From the NCBI RefSeq assembly GCF_039542305.1, contig NZ_BAABHW010000001.1, positions 930,001 to 994,000 of the forward strand: a stretch of DNA of 64,000 nt, in the 5' to 3' direction. A program made the translations under genes and the position numbers. The notes under the pieces were generated by a model, which worked only from the letters and a program-made list of their open reading frames with translations, was not told the origin of the DNA and made no database searches. Positions 46,585 to 55,768 of this stretch are shown in pieces (within the stretch, counting starts at the first letter, position 1; the number at the start of each line of letters is the position of its first letter). This DNA comes from Roseibacterium beibuensis. GTDB lineage: Bacteria; Pseudomonadota; Alphaproteobacteria; Rhodobacterales; Rhodobacteraceae.

Positions 46585-48414
46585 ATGGCGCGCGCACCTC
46601 TCTTGCAACTTTCCGATATCGCCCTGACCTTCGGGGGCGATCCCGTTTTCGACGGTCTCGACCTCGTGATCCACGAAGGCGACCGGCTGGCGCTGGTGGG
46701 CCGCAACGGCTCGGGCAAATCGACCCTGATGAAGGTGATGGCTGGGCTTGTCGAACCCGACCGCGGCGCGCGTGTCCTGCCCGAGGGCACGACGACCGGC
46801 TACCTCGAACAGGACCCCGATTTCAGCGGCTTCGCGACCCTGGGCGATTTCGCCACCGCCACGCTTGGCCCGTCCGAGGCCTGGCGGGTCGAGGCCGCCG
46901 CCGAGGGGCTGAAGCTCAACCTCGACGCCGAAACCTCGCGCGCCTCGGGCGGGGAACGCCGCCGCGCCGCGCTGGCGCGCCTGCTGGCCGAAGCGCCGGA
47001 CCTGATGCTGCTGGACGAGCCGACCAACCACCTCGATATCGACGCGATCCAGTGGCTGGAAGGCGAGCTGACCCGCACCAAGGCGGGCTTCGTCCTGATC
47101 TCGCATGACCGGGCCTTCCTGCAGGCGCTGGCGCGCGCGACGCTCTGGCTCGACCGGGGCGAGGTGCGGCGCATGGACCGCGCCTTTGATCGGTTCGAGG
47201 ATTGGCGCGACAAGATCTGGGAAGAGGAAGACCTTGCGCGTCACAAGCTCGACCGCAAGATCAAGGCCGAGGCGCGATGGGCCGTCGAAGGCATCAGCGC
47301 GCGGCGCAAGCGCAACATGGGCCGTGTGCGCGCCCTGCAGGACCTGCGCGAAACCCGCGCCAACATGATCCGCCGCCAGGGCACCGCCGCCATGGCGCTG
47401 GAGGCCGGGCCGCAATCGGGCAAGCGTGTCATTGAGGCGAAAGGGATTTCAAAGGTTTACGGCGATCAGACGATCCTGAAACCCTTCGATCTGCGCGTGT
47501 TGCGCGGCGACCGCGTGGCCTTTGTCGGCCCGAACGGTGCGGGCAAGACGACGCTTCTGAAAATGCTGACCGGCGAGTTGGAGCCCGATGAGGGCACCGT
47601 CACCCTCGGGACCGGGATCGAGATGGCCGTGTTCGACCAGGCCCGCGCGGCGCTGGATCCGGAGGCGACGCTGTGGGAAAGCCTGACGAACGACCCGACC
47701 ATCGGCGTGTCCGGCCGCTCGGACCAGGTGCTGGTGCGGGGCACGCCGCGGCATGTCGTGGGCTATCTCAAGGATTTCCTCTTCGACGAGGCGCAGGCCC
47801 GTGCGCCTGTCAAATCCCTGTCGGGGGGCGAAAAGGCGCGGCTGCTGCTGGCCCGGATCATGGCGCGCGAGTCGAACCTGCTGGTGCTGGACGAACCGAC
47901 GAACGATCTGGATGTCGAAACGCTCGATCTTCTACAGGATCTATTGGGCGATTATCCCGGCACTGTCCTGTTGGTCAGCCATGACCGCGATTTCCTCGAC
48001 CGGGTCGCGACCTTGACCGTCGCGCTGGAGGGGCAGGGTCGCGCCGTCGCCTATGCGGGCGGGTGGTCCGACATGCTGGCGCAACGCGCCGCTTCGGGGG
48101 CCGATACGCCAACCGAAGCGACGGCGAAATCGGACAAGCCCGCGAAAGCGGCCAAACCCGCCGCCGCCCCGGTCCCGGCCGCGAAAACCGGGCTCAGCTT
48201 CACGGAACAACACCGTTTGAAAGAGCTTCCCGCGCTGATCGAACGGCTGGAGGCCGAGATCGCCAAGCTCTCCGACCTGCTCTCCGATGCCGAGATCTAC
48301 ACTCGCGAACCGGTCAAGGCGCAAAAGGCGACCGAGGCGCTGTCGGAACGGCAGTCCAAGCTCTCGGACCTCGAAGAGGAATGGCTGACGCTGGAGGAAA
48401 AGGCGGGCGGCTAA
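46585..48414 (+). CDS. ABC-F ATPase, Uup-like
   Basis: 609 residues from ATG 46585. Two ATPase cassettes without membrane helices: first Walker A GRNGSGKST and SGGERRRAALARLL, LLDEPTNHLDIDA; second GPNGAGKTT and SGGEKARLLLARIM, VLDEPTNDLDVET. The C-terminus has an Ala/Lys-rich linker and a coiled coil (LIERLEAEIAKLSDLLSDAEIY), the Uup feature. ABC-F proteins act on ribosomes or, for Uup, on DNA branch structures. Overlaps the convergent DMT-like gene by four bases. Confidence 0.93.
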   Translation: MARAPLLQLSDIALTFGGDPVFDGLDLVIHEGDRLALVGRNGSGKSTLMKVMAGLVEPDRGARVLPEGTTTGYLEQDPDFSGFATLGDFATATLGPSEAWRVEAAAEGLKLNLDAETSRASGGERRRAALARLLAEAPDLMLLDEPTNHLDIDAIQWLEGELTRTKAGFVLISHDRAFLQALARATLWLDRGEVRRMDRAFDRFEDWRDKIWEEEDLARHKLDRKIKAEARWAVEGISARRKRNMGRVRALQDLRETRANMIRRQGTAAMALEAGPQSGKRVIEAKGISKVYGDQTILKPFDLRVLRGDRVAFVGPNGAGKTTLLKMLTGELEPDEGTVTLGTGIEMAVFDQARAALDPEATLWESLTNDPTIGVSGRSDQVLVRGTPRHVVGYLKDFLFDEAQARAPVKSLSGGEKARLLLARIMARESNLLVLDEPTNDLDVETLDLLQDLLGDYPGTVLLVSHDRDFLDRVATLTVALEGQGRAVAYAGGWSDMLAQRAASGADTPTEATAKSDKPAKAAKPAAAPVPAAKTGLSFTEQHRLKELPALIERLEAEIAKLSDLLSDAEIYTREPVKAQKATEALSERQSKLSDLEEEWLTLEEKAGG

Positions 48415-48854
48415 CCCCTTGGCGCCAGTTGGGTGATCGCGACGCCTGCCGCCATCACGAGGATGCCCAGCACTCGCGTCGCCGAAACCGGCGTCACCTG
48501 CGACCCGAACAGGCCGAAATGGTCGATGGCCGCGGCCGAGATCAACTGCCCGATCAGCACGAAAAACACCGCGTTGCCGACACCGAAACTCGGCGCGATC
48601 CAAGTGATCGTCAGCACGTAGAAGGCCACGAACAGCCCCGCCGTGAACAGGTGCCAGGGTTGTCCCGAAAGCGCCCGCAACGCGCTTGGGCCGGTGATCA
48701 ACGTCACCACGACCGCTGCCGAGAAGGCGACGACGAACAGCACCACCGCCGCCGCGGCGGGTGATCCGATATTCGCCCCCAGTCTTGCGTTCAACGCTGC
48801 CAGAAGGGGAATGCCGACACCCGCCAGCAACATGATGAACGCCTGGTAGGGCAT
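48411..48854 (-). CDS. DMT superfamily membrane protein (YdcZ/DUF606 type)
   Basis: About 147 residues from ATG 48854; ATG 48863 adds three residues. Five hydrophobic helices fill the protein (IMLLAGVGIPLLAALNARLG; AVVLFVVAFSAAVVVTLI; LFTAGLFVAFYVLTITWIAP; FVLIGQLISAAAIDHFGLFG; RVLGILVMAAGVAITQLAP), a half-size DMT unit of the DUF606 type that must dimerise. Substrate unknown. Convergent with the ABC-F gene. Confidence 0.87.
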   Translation of the reverse strand: MPYQAFIMLLAGVGIPLLAALNARLGANIGSPAAAAVVLFVVAFSAAVVVTLITGPSALRALSGQPWHLFTAGLFVAFYVLTITWIAPSFGVGNAVFFVLIGQLISAAAIDHFGLFGSQVTPVSATRVLGILVMAAGVAITQLAPRG

Positions 48855-48870
48855 TGATTTCATATCCTTC

Positions 48871-49557
48871 TCACGAACAGATGCCGCGCAAATCCGCGCC
48901 GTTCCACGGCACGACTTCTTCTATCTGATCGGCCCGCGATTGCAGCGGCGTGACCGGCATCACCTGGCGCAGCAACCGCTCGAGCCGGCCAGTCCGCGCG
49001 CCATTTGGCTCGACCGCGCGGCAGCACACGTATTCTTCTACAAGAGAGGCCTGCTGCTCGTACCCGTAATCGAGGAAGCGCCGCGCGTCATCCGGGTCGA
49101 ACAGGTAGGGATCCTCGATGCGGGCATGTTCGGCGAAGGCGCGGAACGGGTGGTAGCCCGTGACCGCGCGGTTCTGCCATTGCCAGACATGGGTCATCTC
49201 ATGGGCAAAGAACATCGCGGCGGCAAGGTTCCGCCGTCCATCGCGCCCGCCCACGTAATCGTCGAGGAAGATATCCTCGCGCACATGCAGCGTGTTGAAC
49301 AGCGTGATGCCGCCCGTCCGCCCCTCGATGATCGGCGTGTCCGGCGGCGGATAGATCCTCTCGCGGCAGGTGACCTGCGGGCGCGCCGGGTAGCGTTGTA
49401 CGCCAAGGCCCACCAGCGGGTTTTCCACGATCCGCACCGCGTCGGCATCGAAGCTGTCGCCTTGCAGATCGGCCATGTAGGCGCGCTCCGCCTCGGTCAG
49501 CGGGCGTCCGCAGGCGGCCAGAAGGACACAGAACAGAAGGATCAGCGCACGGGTCAT
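48871..49557 (-). CDS. Lipoprotein with HExxH metallopeptidase-like motif
   Basis: 228 residues with lipobox LLAAC (Cys16). The motif FFAHEMTHVWQWQN (HExxH) sits about residues 115-128, as in zinc metallopeptidase-like envelope proteins (DUF4157-like). The downstream Glu (about 40 residues on, YEQQASLVEEYVCC) could be the third ligand. Two adjacent Cys (VCC) occur nearby. Family assignment is tentative; activity cannot be judged from sequence. Upstream of the cytochrome pair, divergently. Confidence 0.75.
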   Translation of the reverse strand: MTRALILLFCVLLAACGRPLTEAERAYMADLQGDSFDADAVRIVENPLVGLGVQRYPARPQVTCRERIYPPPDTPIIEGRTGGITLFNTLHVREDIFLDDYVGGRDGRRNLAAAMFFAHEMTHVWQWQNRAVTGYHPFRAFAEHARIEDPYLFDPDDARRFLDYGYEQQASLVEEYVCCRAVEPNGARTGRLERLLRQVMPVTPLQSRADQIEEVVPWNGADLRGICS

Positions 49558-49687
49558 GCCGGCAGCTTAGGCGCTTGTCCGCCCATGTCGAGAGCGGCGG
49601 TCCGGCTTTGACACCGATCAAGGCCCCGCGACGCGCCACGCGCCACCATTGGCGCAAGGACATCGCGCGTACAGAAGGAGGACAGCC

Positions 49688-50089
49688 ATGAAACCGGTGA
49701 TTTGGGCGGCCTTGATCGCCATGGCGGCCGCGCCGGCCATGGCGCAGGACACGGCGGAGGGCGCGTTGCTCTACGAGGCCTATTGCGCCGCCTGCCACGG
49801 GGTCGAGGCGCAGGGCGACGGGCGCATGGCCGAACTTCTGACCATCGAGCCGACGATCCTGACACAGCTGAGCGCCCGCAATGGCGGCGAATTCCCGACG
49901 CTTCAGGTCATCCGCCAGATCGACGGGCGGGACCCGATCCTGGCCCATGGGGGGGACATGCCGCTATTCGGGCGCTGGTTCGAGGGGCAGGGGGCCGACG
50001 TGCCGCTTGCCACCGATACGGGGCAACCGATCCTCGTGGCCCGCCCGATCGCCGATCTGGTGGCCTACCTGATGGAGATACAGGAATGA
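49688..50089 (+). CDS. Small periplasmic c-type cytochrome (first of tandem pair)
   Basis: 133 residues from ATG 49688, with AAGGAGG upstream. Signal peptide (KPVIWAALIAMAAAPAMAQ) then heme motif CAACH near residue 37. The Met ligand is probably in HGGDMPLFG, which lies in the block IDGRDPILAHGGDMPLFG. Monoheme class I type. The stop overlaps the start of the second cytochrome (ATGA). Confidence 0.87.
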   Translation: MKPVIWAALIAMAAAPAMAQDTAEGALLYEAYCAACHGVEAQGDGRMAELLTIEPTILTQLSARNGGEFPTLQVIRQIDGRDPILAHGGDMPLFGRWFEGQGADVPLATDTGQPILVARPIADLVAYLMEIQE

Positions 50090-50481
50090 TCCGCACCGGT
50101 CTGATCCTTGCCGCCCTGCTTGCGGCGCCCCCCGTTGCGGCGCAGGACGCCACCCGTGGGGCACGGCTTTATGCCGAGAATTGCGCCGTCTGCCATGGGG
50201 CCGGCCTGCGCGGCGATGGCCCCATGGCCGAGGTGCTTCTGGTGCGGCCCCCCGACCTGACGCGCATCGCGGCACGCTATGACGGCACGTTCCCCCGCGC
50301 GGGCATCGCCTGGCGCATCGACGGGCGCGACCCGATCCTCAGCCATGGGGGGGACATGCCGCTTTTCGGCTTCGTGTTTTCCGACATGTCCGAGGTCCTG
50401 CGCACCGAAGGCGGCCAGACCGTGCTGACCTCGTCCGAAGTCGTCGACCTCGTCGCCTTCCTCGAGAGCCGTCAGGAGTGA
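50086..50481 (+). CDS. Small periplasmic c-type cytochrome (second of tandem pair)
   Basis: 131 residues, coupled by ATGA to the first cytochrome. Signal peptide (IRTGLILAALLAAPPVAAQ), heme motif CAVCH, and the shared block IDGRDPILSHGGDMPLFG with the likely Met ligand. The two proteins are clearly paralogues with different surroundings of the heme. No oxidase or partner gene is adjacent, so the electron path is unknown. Confidence 0.87.
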   Translation: MIRTGLILAALLAAPPVAAQDATRGARLYAENCAVCHGAGLRGDGPMAEVLLVRPPDLTRIAARYDGTFPRAGIAWRIDGRDPILSHGGDMPLFGFVFSDMSEVLRTEGGQTVLTSSEVVDLVAFLESRQE

Positions 50482-50543
50482 GCATCGGTCCGGCTGAAAG
50501 CCGGTGAAGGCTCCGGTGGGTCCGCCCCGCCGCGCCGCGCGCG

Positions 50544-51263
50544 CTATGGTGCCGCGCGCTGCCCCGGGGCGATCTTCCGGCGCACCAGCGGGCTTAGCCC
50601 GATCAGCACCAGGCCGATCGAGAACAGGCACCAGACCGCCGGCATCTCGTTGGGCATGTCCGTCAGCATGATGGCCAGCGCGGGCCCGAGGACGAGGTGC
50701 ACGATCACCAGCCGCCACGCCCCGTAGACCAGCGGCAGCACGAACACCGCCAGCATGTAATCGGGATAGGTCCAGCCGCCCGGGATCTCGACCCCCAGCA
50801 GCCGCGACGCCAGGTCGTTCAGCGGCATGTCCCAGGCCAGGTGCCAGGTGCCGGTGATGGTGCACCACTCGGCCCCGCACAGCACGGTGCCGGGGCGGCA
50901 CATCCCGGCCCATTCCAGGGGCACCATCCGCGCCAGCAGCAAGACCGAGGCCACCCCCGCCGCCGCCAGCACGGCAAGCCGCGCGCGCCGCGACAGCATC
51001 GGCGCGGCGATGGCCATGGCAAAGGCGTTGATGAAGATCGGTTGCAGCGAGATATGGACCCAGGACAGGATCGTCGCCCACCTGTTCGAGGGCGTGCCGC
51101 ATTGGTCGATCACCTCGTAGCCCCAGACCTGCAACGCCTCCATCGCGGCGAAAAAGGCCAGCGTGACCGGGATGGCGATCGGGTCGCCCCGCTTGATCGT
51201 GACCACGGTTGCAACCGCACCCACGCCCACCATGGCGAGGCTCGCCCCTTCGCTCCAGCACAT
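50544..51263 (-). CDS. DUF5765-type multi-pass membrane protein
   Basis: 239 residues from ATG 51263, with GGGAGGGAC upstream. It starts MCWSEGASLAMVGVGAVATV, has about seven hydrophobic segments and Trp/Cys-rich loops (MCRPGTVLCGAEWCTITGTWHLAWDMP). This N-terminal CWSE form fits a small family I recall as DUF5765, unknown function. It faces the cytochrome pair and follows an AT-rich gene. Confidence 0.75.
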   Translation of the reverse strand: MCWSEGASLAMVGVGAVATVVTIKRGDPIAIPVTLAFFAAMEALQVWGYEVIDQCGTPSNRWATILSWVHISLQPIFINAFAMAIAAPMLSRRARLAVLAAAGVASVLLLARMVPLEWAGMCRPGTVLCGAEWCTITGTWHLAWDMPLNDLASRLLGVEIPGGWTYPDYMLAVFVLPLVYGAWRLVIVHLVLGPALAIMLTDMPNEMPAVWCLFSIGLVLIGLSPLVRRKIAPGQRAAP

Positions 51264-51400
51264 CGGTCTGTCCCTCCCTGCCAGGGAGAGTGTTGACCTT
51301 GGGGCAGGGTGGATCAAGCGGCACCGCGGCGGCGGATCGGCGCAGGGATGTAGCCGAAACAGTGTCTATGCCCAAAGGCGAGAAATCCGCATCCGACCAC

Positions 51401-52270
51401 CTATAACCCTTGCATTGTCTTTGAGAATTCGCGTGTTTGGCGGTCTGCAATCGGCAATAGTAGGTCGTAAATCTCTTTAAAACTCGAATGCAGTTCGGAG
51501 AAGTTACCTCTTTGTCCATATACGCTTAGATGATAGATGGCATGCGTATAGTACCAAGCGGCAACAACAGAAAAAATAGTACCAGTAGCATTTAGCCTGT
51601 CCGTTACATGTCCATAGGCGACGAGTTCCTCGATATTTTGATTGAACTCAAAGAGGGCCGCTCCGCTGCCGTGCACAAACGAACTCAGCAGATTATATGA
51701 GAATTTAAATTCGTCAGTTGGAAGCTTTATGTTGAACGGTTCAAGGAACTTTTCTGCTCTACCTGCAATCCGGGAAAACTCAAAGAAATTCTTCGTTCTG
51801 CTGGATGAACCGCTCGAGAGTTTTTCGCCGAAAGCTTTTTCAGTATGAGAAATTTTTGAAAGTGACGATTCTTTCCCAAAAAGACTTGCATTTCTGTCAA
51901 CTGCTTCAAATTTACTCCTGTTTCGGCGAAATTCAAAATAGAAAAGCCGTCTTAATTCTTTTTCGATCTCTTCGTCTTCTGTCGCGTTTCCAATGCAACA
52001 TATCCACGTTTTTGCAAGGGAATCGAGAATGGATCGAGCAACTATCTGTGCGTCGATAATCTTGCTGTGGCGGATAAGTTCAAAAAAGGTGTTGGATCTC
52101 TCCATGGCATATGGAAGAAAAAAGGAGTAACGATGAAGGGACTTGGAAATCTCAGGATAGGATCGTGTTGGGATAATTTCCGAGGAGCATCGAAATACGA
52201 AGGATTCGGATTTTTCTAATCCGCTGCCATAAGCTTGAAGTTCATCAAGGAGAACCGTCGATCTTACCAT
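51401..52270 (-). CDS. AT-rich gene of foreign appearance, unknown function
   Basis: 289 residues. Its base composition is far more AT-rich than all neighbours, with many Lys, Ser, Phe, Ile and Asn codons rare elsewhere in the window, suggesting recent transfer. The protein is soluble and mainly helical. RSILDSLAKTWICC and LSSFVHGSGAALFEF with Arg and His resemble the arrangement of DUF5677-like/HEPN-like helical proteins, some of which occur in defence contexts; this is a weak guess. It stands alone between a membrane-protein gene and parE. Confidence 0.7.
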   Translation of the reverse strand: MVRSTVLLDELQAYGSGLEKSESFVFRCSSEIIPTRSYPEISKSLHRYSFFLPYAMERSNTFFELIRHSKIIDAQIVARSILDSLAKTWICCIGNATEDEEIEKELRRLFYFEFRRNRSKFEAVDRNASLFGKESSLSKISHTEKAFGEKLSSGSSSRTKNFFEFSRIAGRAEKFLEPFNIKLPTDEFKFSYNLLSSFVHGSGAALFEFNQNIEELVAYGHVTDRLNATGTIFSVVAAWYYTHAIYHLSVYGQRGNFSELHSSFKEIYDLLLPIADRQTREFSKTMQGL

Positions 52271-52459
52271 ATTTTTGAATTGCTCAGATTGTCGCGAGTA
52301 AATCGGCTTATCTCGCAGTGATTAACGGGGCAGTCTCAACCCTTCCTTAACCTTTCCCTGCTACACCCTTCGGCATTCGAGTCTCCTCCCCTCATTTCGT
52401 CCGTCTGCCAAGGGGTTTGCCCCATGCCGTGTCATGTCCTGGCGCCAGTATCGGCGCGT

Positions 52460-54421
52460 CTATACATCCAGCTCCTCCACGAACCGCGCGTTCTCCTGAA
52501 TATACTGGAAGCGCAGTTCCGGCTTCTTGCCCATCAGGCGCTCCACCAGGTCGCCGGTCTCGCCGGGCACCTCGTCGTCGATCGACACCCGGATCAGCTT
52601 GCGGCTGGCGGGGTCCATCGTGGTTTCCTTCAGGTCCTTCGCGTCCATCTCGCCCAGGCCCTTGAAGCGCGACACGTCGATCTTGCCCTTGCCGCCCAGG
52701 CCCTTGGCCAGCCACGCGTCGCGCTCGGCCTCGTCGAGGCAGTAGACACGCCGCGCCCCTTGGGTCAGGCGGAACAGCGGCGGGCAGGCGAGGTAAAGAT
52801 GCCCCTTGTCGATCAGCGGGCGCATCTGGCTGAAGAAGAACGTCATCAGGAGCGAGGCGATATGCGCCCCGTCCACGTCGGCGTCGGTCATGATGATGAC
52901 CTTCTCGTAGCGCAGGTCCTCGATGTTGAATTTCGTGCCCATGCCCACGCCAAGCGCCTGGCACAGGTCGGAAATCTCGGCGTTCTGGCCCAGTTTCGAA
53001 CTGGCCGCGCCCAGCACGTTCAGGATCTTGCCCCTCAGCGGCAGCAGGGCCTGCGTCTTGCGGTCCCGGCCCATCTTGGCCGAGCCGCCCGCGCTGTCGC
53101 CCTCGACGATGAACAACTCGGTCCCTTCCCGCGCGGAGCGGGAGCAATCGACCAGCTTGCCGGGCAGGCGCAGGCGTTTGGTGGCCGATTTGCGCGCGGT
53201 TTCCTTCTCGGCCCGGCGGCGCAAACGCTCCTCGGCGCGCAGCACGAGGAAATCGAGGATCGAACCTGCGGCCTTGGTGTTTGCCGCCAGCCAGTTGTCG
53301 AAATGGTCCCGCACGCTGGCCTCGACCAGCCGCTGCGCCTCGGTCGTGGCGAGGCGGTCCTTGGTCTGGCCGACGAATTCCGGCTCGGCGATGAAGCACG
53401 ACACCAGCGCGCAGCCACCCGAGGTCAGGTCGTCGCGGTTGATGTTGCCAGCCTTCTTGTTGCCGACCAGCTCGCCATAGGCGCGGATGCCCTTCAGGAT
53501 CGCGGCCCAGAACCCGGCCTCATGCGTGCCGCCCTCGGGCGTAGGCACGGTGTTACAGTAGGACTGGATGAAGCCGTCGCGCGCGGGCGTCCAGGTGATG
53601 GCCCATTCGACCGATCCCGGCACGCCGAACCGGGGCTGGAACTCGACCTTTCCGGCGAAGGGGGCGTCGGTATAGGTGGCGGAATTGCCCAATGTCTCGG
53701 TCAGGTAATCGGCAAGGCCACCGGGAAAGTGGAACGTGGCCTCGGTCGGGGTTTCGCCATCGTCGATGGCCGATTTCCAGCGGATCTCGACCCCCGAGAA
53801 CAGATAGGCCTTGGAGCGGACCATCTTGAACAGGCGCGCGGGCTTGAAGCGGTGGCTGCCGAAGATCTGGTCATCGGCATGGAAGGTGACGGAGGTGCCG
53901 CGCCGGTTGGCCGTCGCGCCCAGCTTCTCGACCGGGCCTTGCGGGATGCCGCGCGAGAAGCTTTGCGAAAACAGCTCGCGGTTGCGCGCCACCTCGACCG
54001 TGACGCGATCCGACAGCGCGTTCACCACCGAGACGCCCACACCATGCAAGCCGCCCGAGGTCTGGTACGCCTTGCCCGAGAACTTGCCGCCCGCGTGCAG
54101 CGTGCACAGGATCACCTCGAGCGCGGATTTGTCGGGGAATTTCGGATGCGGATCGACCGGGATGCCGCGCCCGTTGTCGCGGATCGTGACGGAATAATCC
54201 TCGTGCAACTCCACCTCGATGCGGTTGGCATGGCCCGCCACGGCCTCGTCCATCGAGTTGTCCAGCACCTCGGCCACGAGATGATGCAGCGCGCGCTCAT
54301 CGGTGCCGCCGATATACATGCCGGGGCGTTTGCGGACGGGTTCCAGACCCTCCAGCACCTCGATCGAGGAAGCGTCGTAGTCTTGTGGCTCGGGCGTGCC
54401 GGACAACAGGTCGTTGGGCAT
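52460..54421 (-). CDS. parE: DNA topoisomerase IV subunit B
   Basis: 653 residues from ATG 54421 (ATG 54460 adds 13). GHKL ATPase parts are EVLDNSMDEAVAGHA, IRDNGRGIPVDPHPKF, GGLHGVGVSVVNALS; the Toprim region has EGDSAGGSAKMGRDRKTQALLPLRGKILN and TDADVDGAHIASLL. The DNA gyrase B insert of about 160 residues is absent, so this is ParE. With ParC it unlinks daughter chromosomes. ParC is not in the window. Confidence 0.95.
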   Translation of the reverse strand: MPNDLLSGTPEPQDYDASSIEVLEGLEPVRKRPGMYIGGTDERALHHLVAEVLDNSMDEAVAGHANRIEVELHEDYSVTIRDNGRGIPVDPHPKFPDKSALEVILCTLHAGGKFSGKAYQTSGGLHGVGVSVVNALSDRVTVEVARNRELFSQSFSRGIPQGPVEKLGATANRRGTSVTFHADDQIFGSHRFKPARLFKMVRSKAYLFSGVEIRWKSAIDDGETPTEATFHFPGGLADYLTETLGNSATYTDAPFAGKVEFQPRFGVPGSVEWAITWTPARDGFIQSYCNTVPTPEGGTHEAGFWAAILKGIRAYGELVGNKKAGNINRDDLTSGGCALVSCFIAEPEFVGQTKDRLATTEAQRLVEASVRDHFDNWLAANTKAAGSILDFLVLRAEERLRRRAEKETARKSATKRLRLPGKLVDCSRSAREGTELFIVEGDSAGGSAKMGRDRKTQALLPLRGKILNVLGAASSKLGQNAEISDLCQALGVGMGTKFNIEDLRYEKVIIMTDADVDGAHIASLLMTFFFSQMRPLIDKGHLYLACPPLFRLTQGARRVYCLDEAERDAWLAKGLGGKGKIDVSRFKGLGEMDAKDLKETTMDPASRKLIRVSIDDEVPGETGDLVERLMGKKPELRFQYIQENARFVEELDV

Positions 54422-54535
54422 GGGGCGCTGCTCTATCTTGTATGTGTTGGCGCACATCATGGCAGGTTTGGGGGGCGGGGAAAAGAGAGCGCCGCCCCTG
54501 CCAAGGCCTTTTGCCCCTGTGCGGCAGGTGCGCGC

Positions 54536-55768
54536 TCAGAACATGATGACCGGCATGCCGTAGAGTTCCCCGTCGAGGTCGACGGATTGTCCAATGATGC
54601 CCTCGAGTTCAAGCGCGAAGGGTGGCATGTTCGCCCGCTCGCTGACCAGCCTGTTCGCCTCGGATGCAGGCAAGAGATTGATCGAGGCGCCGCCGCCGAC
54701 ATTGTCGACCGCAACGCCGCCGGGGGGCGAATAATGCCCGTCTCCGCGCAGGTAGAGGTTCAGGGGGCCGATATTGACCCCTCCCTCGACGCGGACATCC
54801 ACCGATCCGTCGCCCTGCACGAGAACGTGGACGGTGACGCCGGGAAAGAGGATGGAAAAGCCGGAATTCAGTCCCGGGATCAGGATGCCGTATTCGGGCA
54901 GATCCTCGGAACAATCGAACGAGGTCGGGTAGGGCTGACCTTCGCGGCAGGCCATGGTGGCCGACATCTGTTCTATCTCGCAGGTCACCGAATTGATGCC
55001 GCCGATGATCGACCGGGGGCAGATCTCCTGGCATCGGAAATTCACGTCGCAGCTGTTTTGCAGAATATCGGAATAGCTGGGCGCGACCTGCGGCAAGGCG
55101 CGGGCGGTCAACAGATGCGCCGGTCCGTTGGGCTCCAACTGGCGGGCGCGGTCAAGGGCCTGTGCCGCCCCCTCGAAATCACCGAGCGCGGTGAGGGCGC
55201 GTGCGAGGTTCGACCAGAACAGCGGCATGTTCGGGTCGAGTTCCGTCGCCAACCGCGCCGCCGCCGCCGCGGTTTCCGGATCGCCCGCAAGGCGGGCGAC
55301 GGTGCCGAGGTTGTTCTGAACCGCTGCGTCGTCGGGCGCGAGCGCGGCTGCCGCCTTGGCCGCGAGTTCGGCCGCGCGCATCCATTCCGCCGGAGCGCCA
55401 TCGCCGAGATCGTCTGCCGTGACGGCCAGCGTGGCCGCGAAATTCGACAGGCTGGCGGCGTCCGGCGCCGCCCGGGCGTCGGTTCCGAAAAACCAGGCGG
55501 CGCGATCGAAATGACGGCGCATGAACAACAGGTGACCGATCGTGTCCCCGGTCATCGCATCGGGCGCGTCGCTGGCAAGGAAGGCCGCGAACGCCTCCAC
55601 CTCGCCCGGCTCGAAGGTTTCGCCAAGGCTTTCAAGCGCTTGGTCGATGGCGGTTTCGAAAGATGTCTGGGCGCGAAGCGGCTGAGGGATACTTATGGCC
55701 GCGATGACTGCGAAAACGGTGCACAGCAGAACCGAGTAAAGGGCACGATGGGGTGCATGCAGGCGCAT
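54536..55768 (-). CDS. Secreted TPR protein with Cys-rich C-terminal domain
   Basis: 410 residues from ATG 55768, preceded by GGGAGGGAACGCC. Signal peptide ends LRAQ (about residue 34). Residues 50-210 form TPR-like repeats (AAWFFGTDARAAPDAASLSNFAATLAV; NNLGTVARLAGDPETAAAAARLATELDPNMPLFWSNLARALTALGDFEGAAQAL). A Cys-rich linker follows (NSCDVNFRCQEICPRS; TCEIEQMSATMACREGQPYP; CSEDLPEYG: six Cys), then a beta-rich tail. It is probably periplasmic with disulfides. No known family recognised for the C-terminus. Confidence 0.8.
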   Translation of the reverse strand: MRLHAPHRALYSVLLCTVFAVIAAISIPQPLRAQTSFETAIDQALESLGETFEPGEVEAFAAFLASDAPDAMTGDTIGHLLFMRRHFDRAAWFFGTDARAAPDAASLSNFAATLAVTADDLGDGAPAEWMRAAELAAKAAAALAPDDAAVQNNLGTVARLAGDPETAAAAARLATELDPNMPLFWSNLARALTALGDFEGAAQALDRARQLEPNGPAHLLTARALPQVAPSYSDILQNSCDVNFRCQEICPRSIIGGINSVTCEIEQMSATMACREGQPYPTSFDCSEDLPEYGILIPGLNSGFSILFPGVTVHVLVQGDGSVDVRVEGGVNIGPLNLYLRGDGHYSPPGGVAVDNVGGGASINLLPASEANRLVSERANMPPFALELEGIIGQSVDLDGELYGMPVIMF

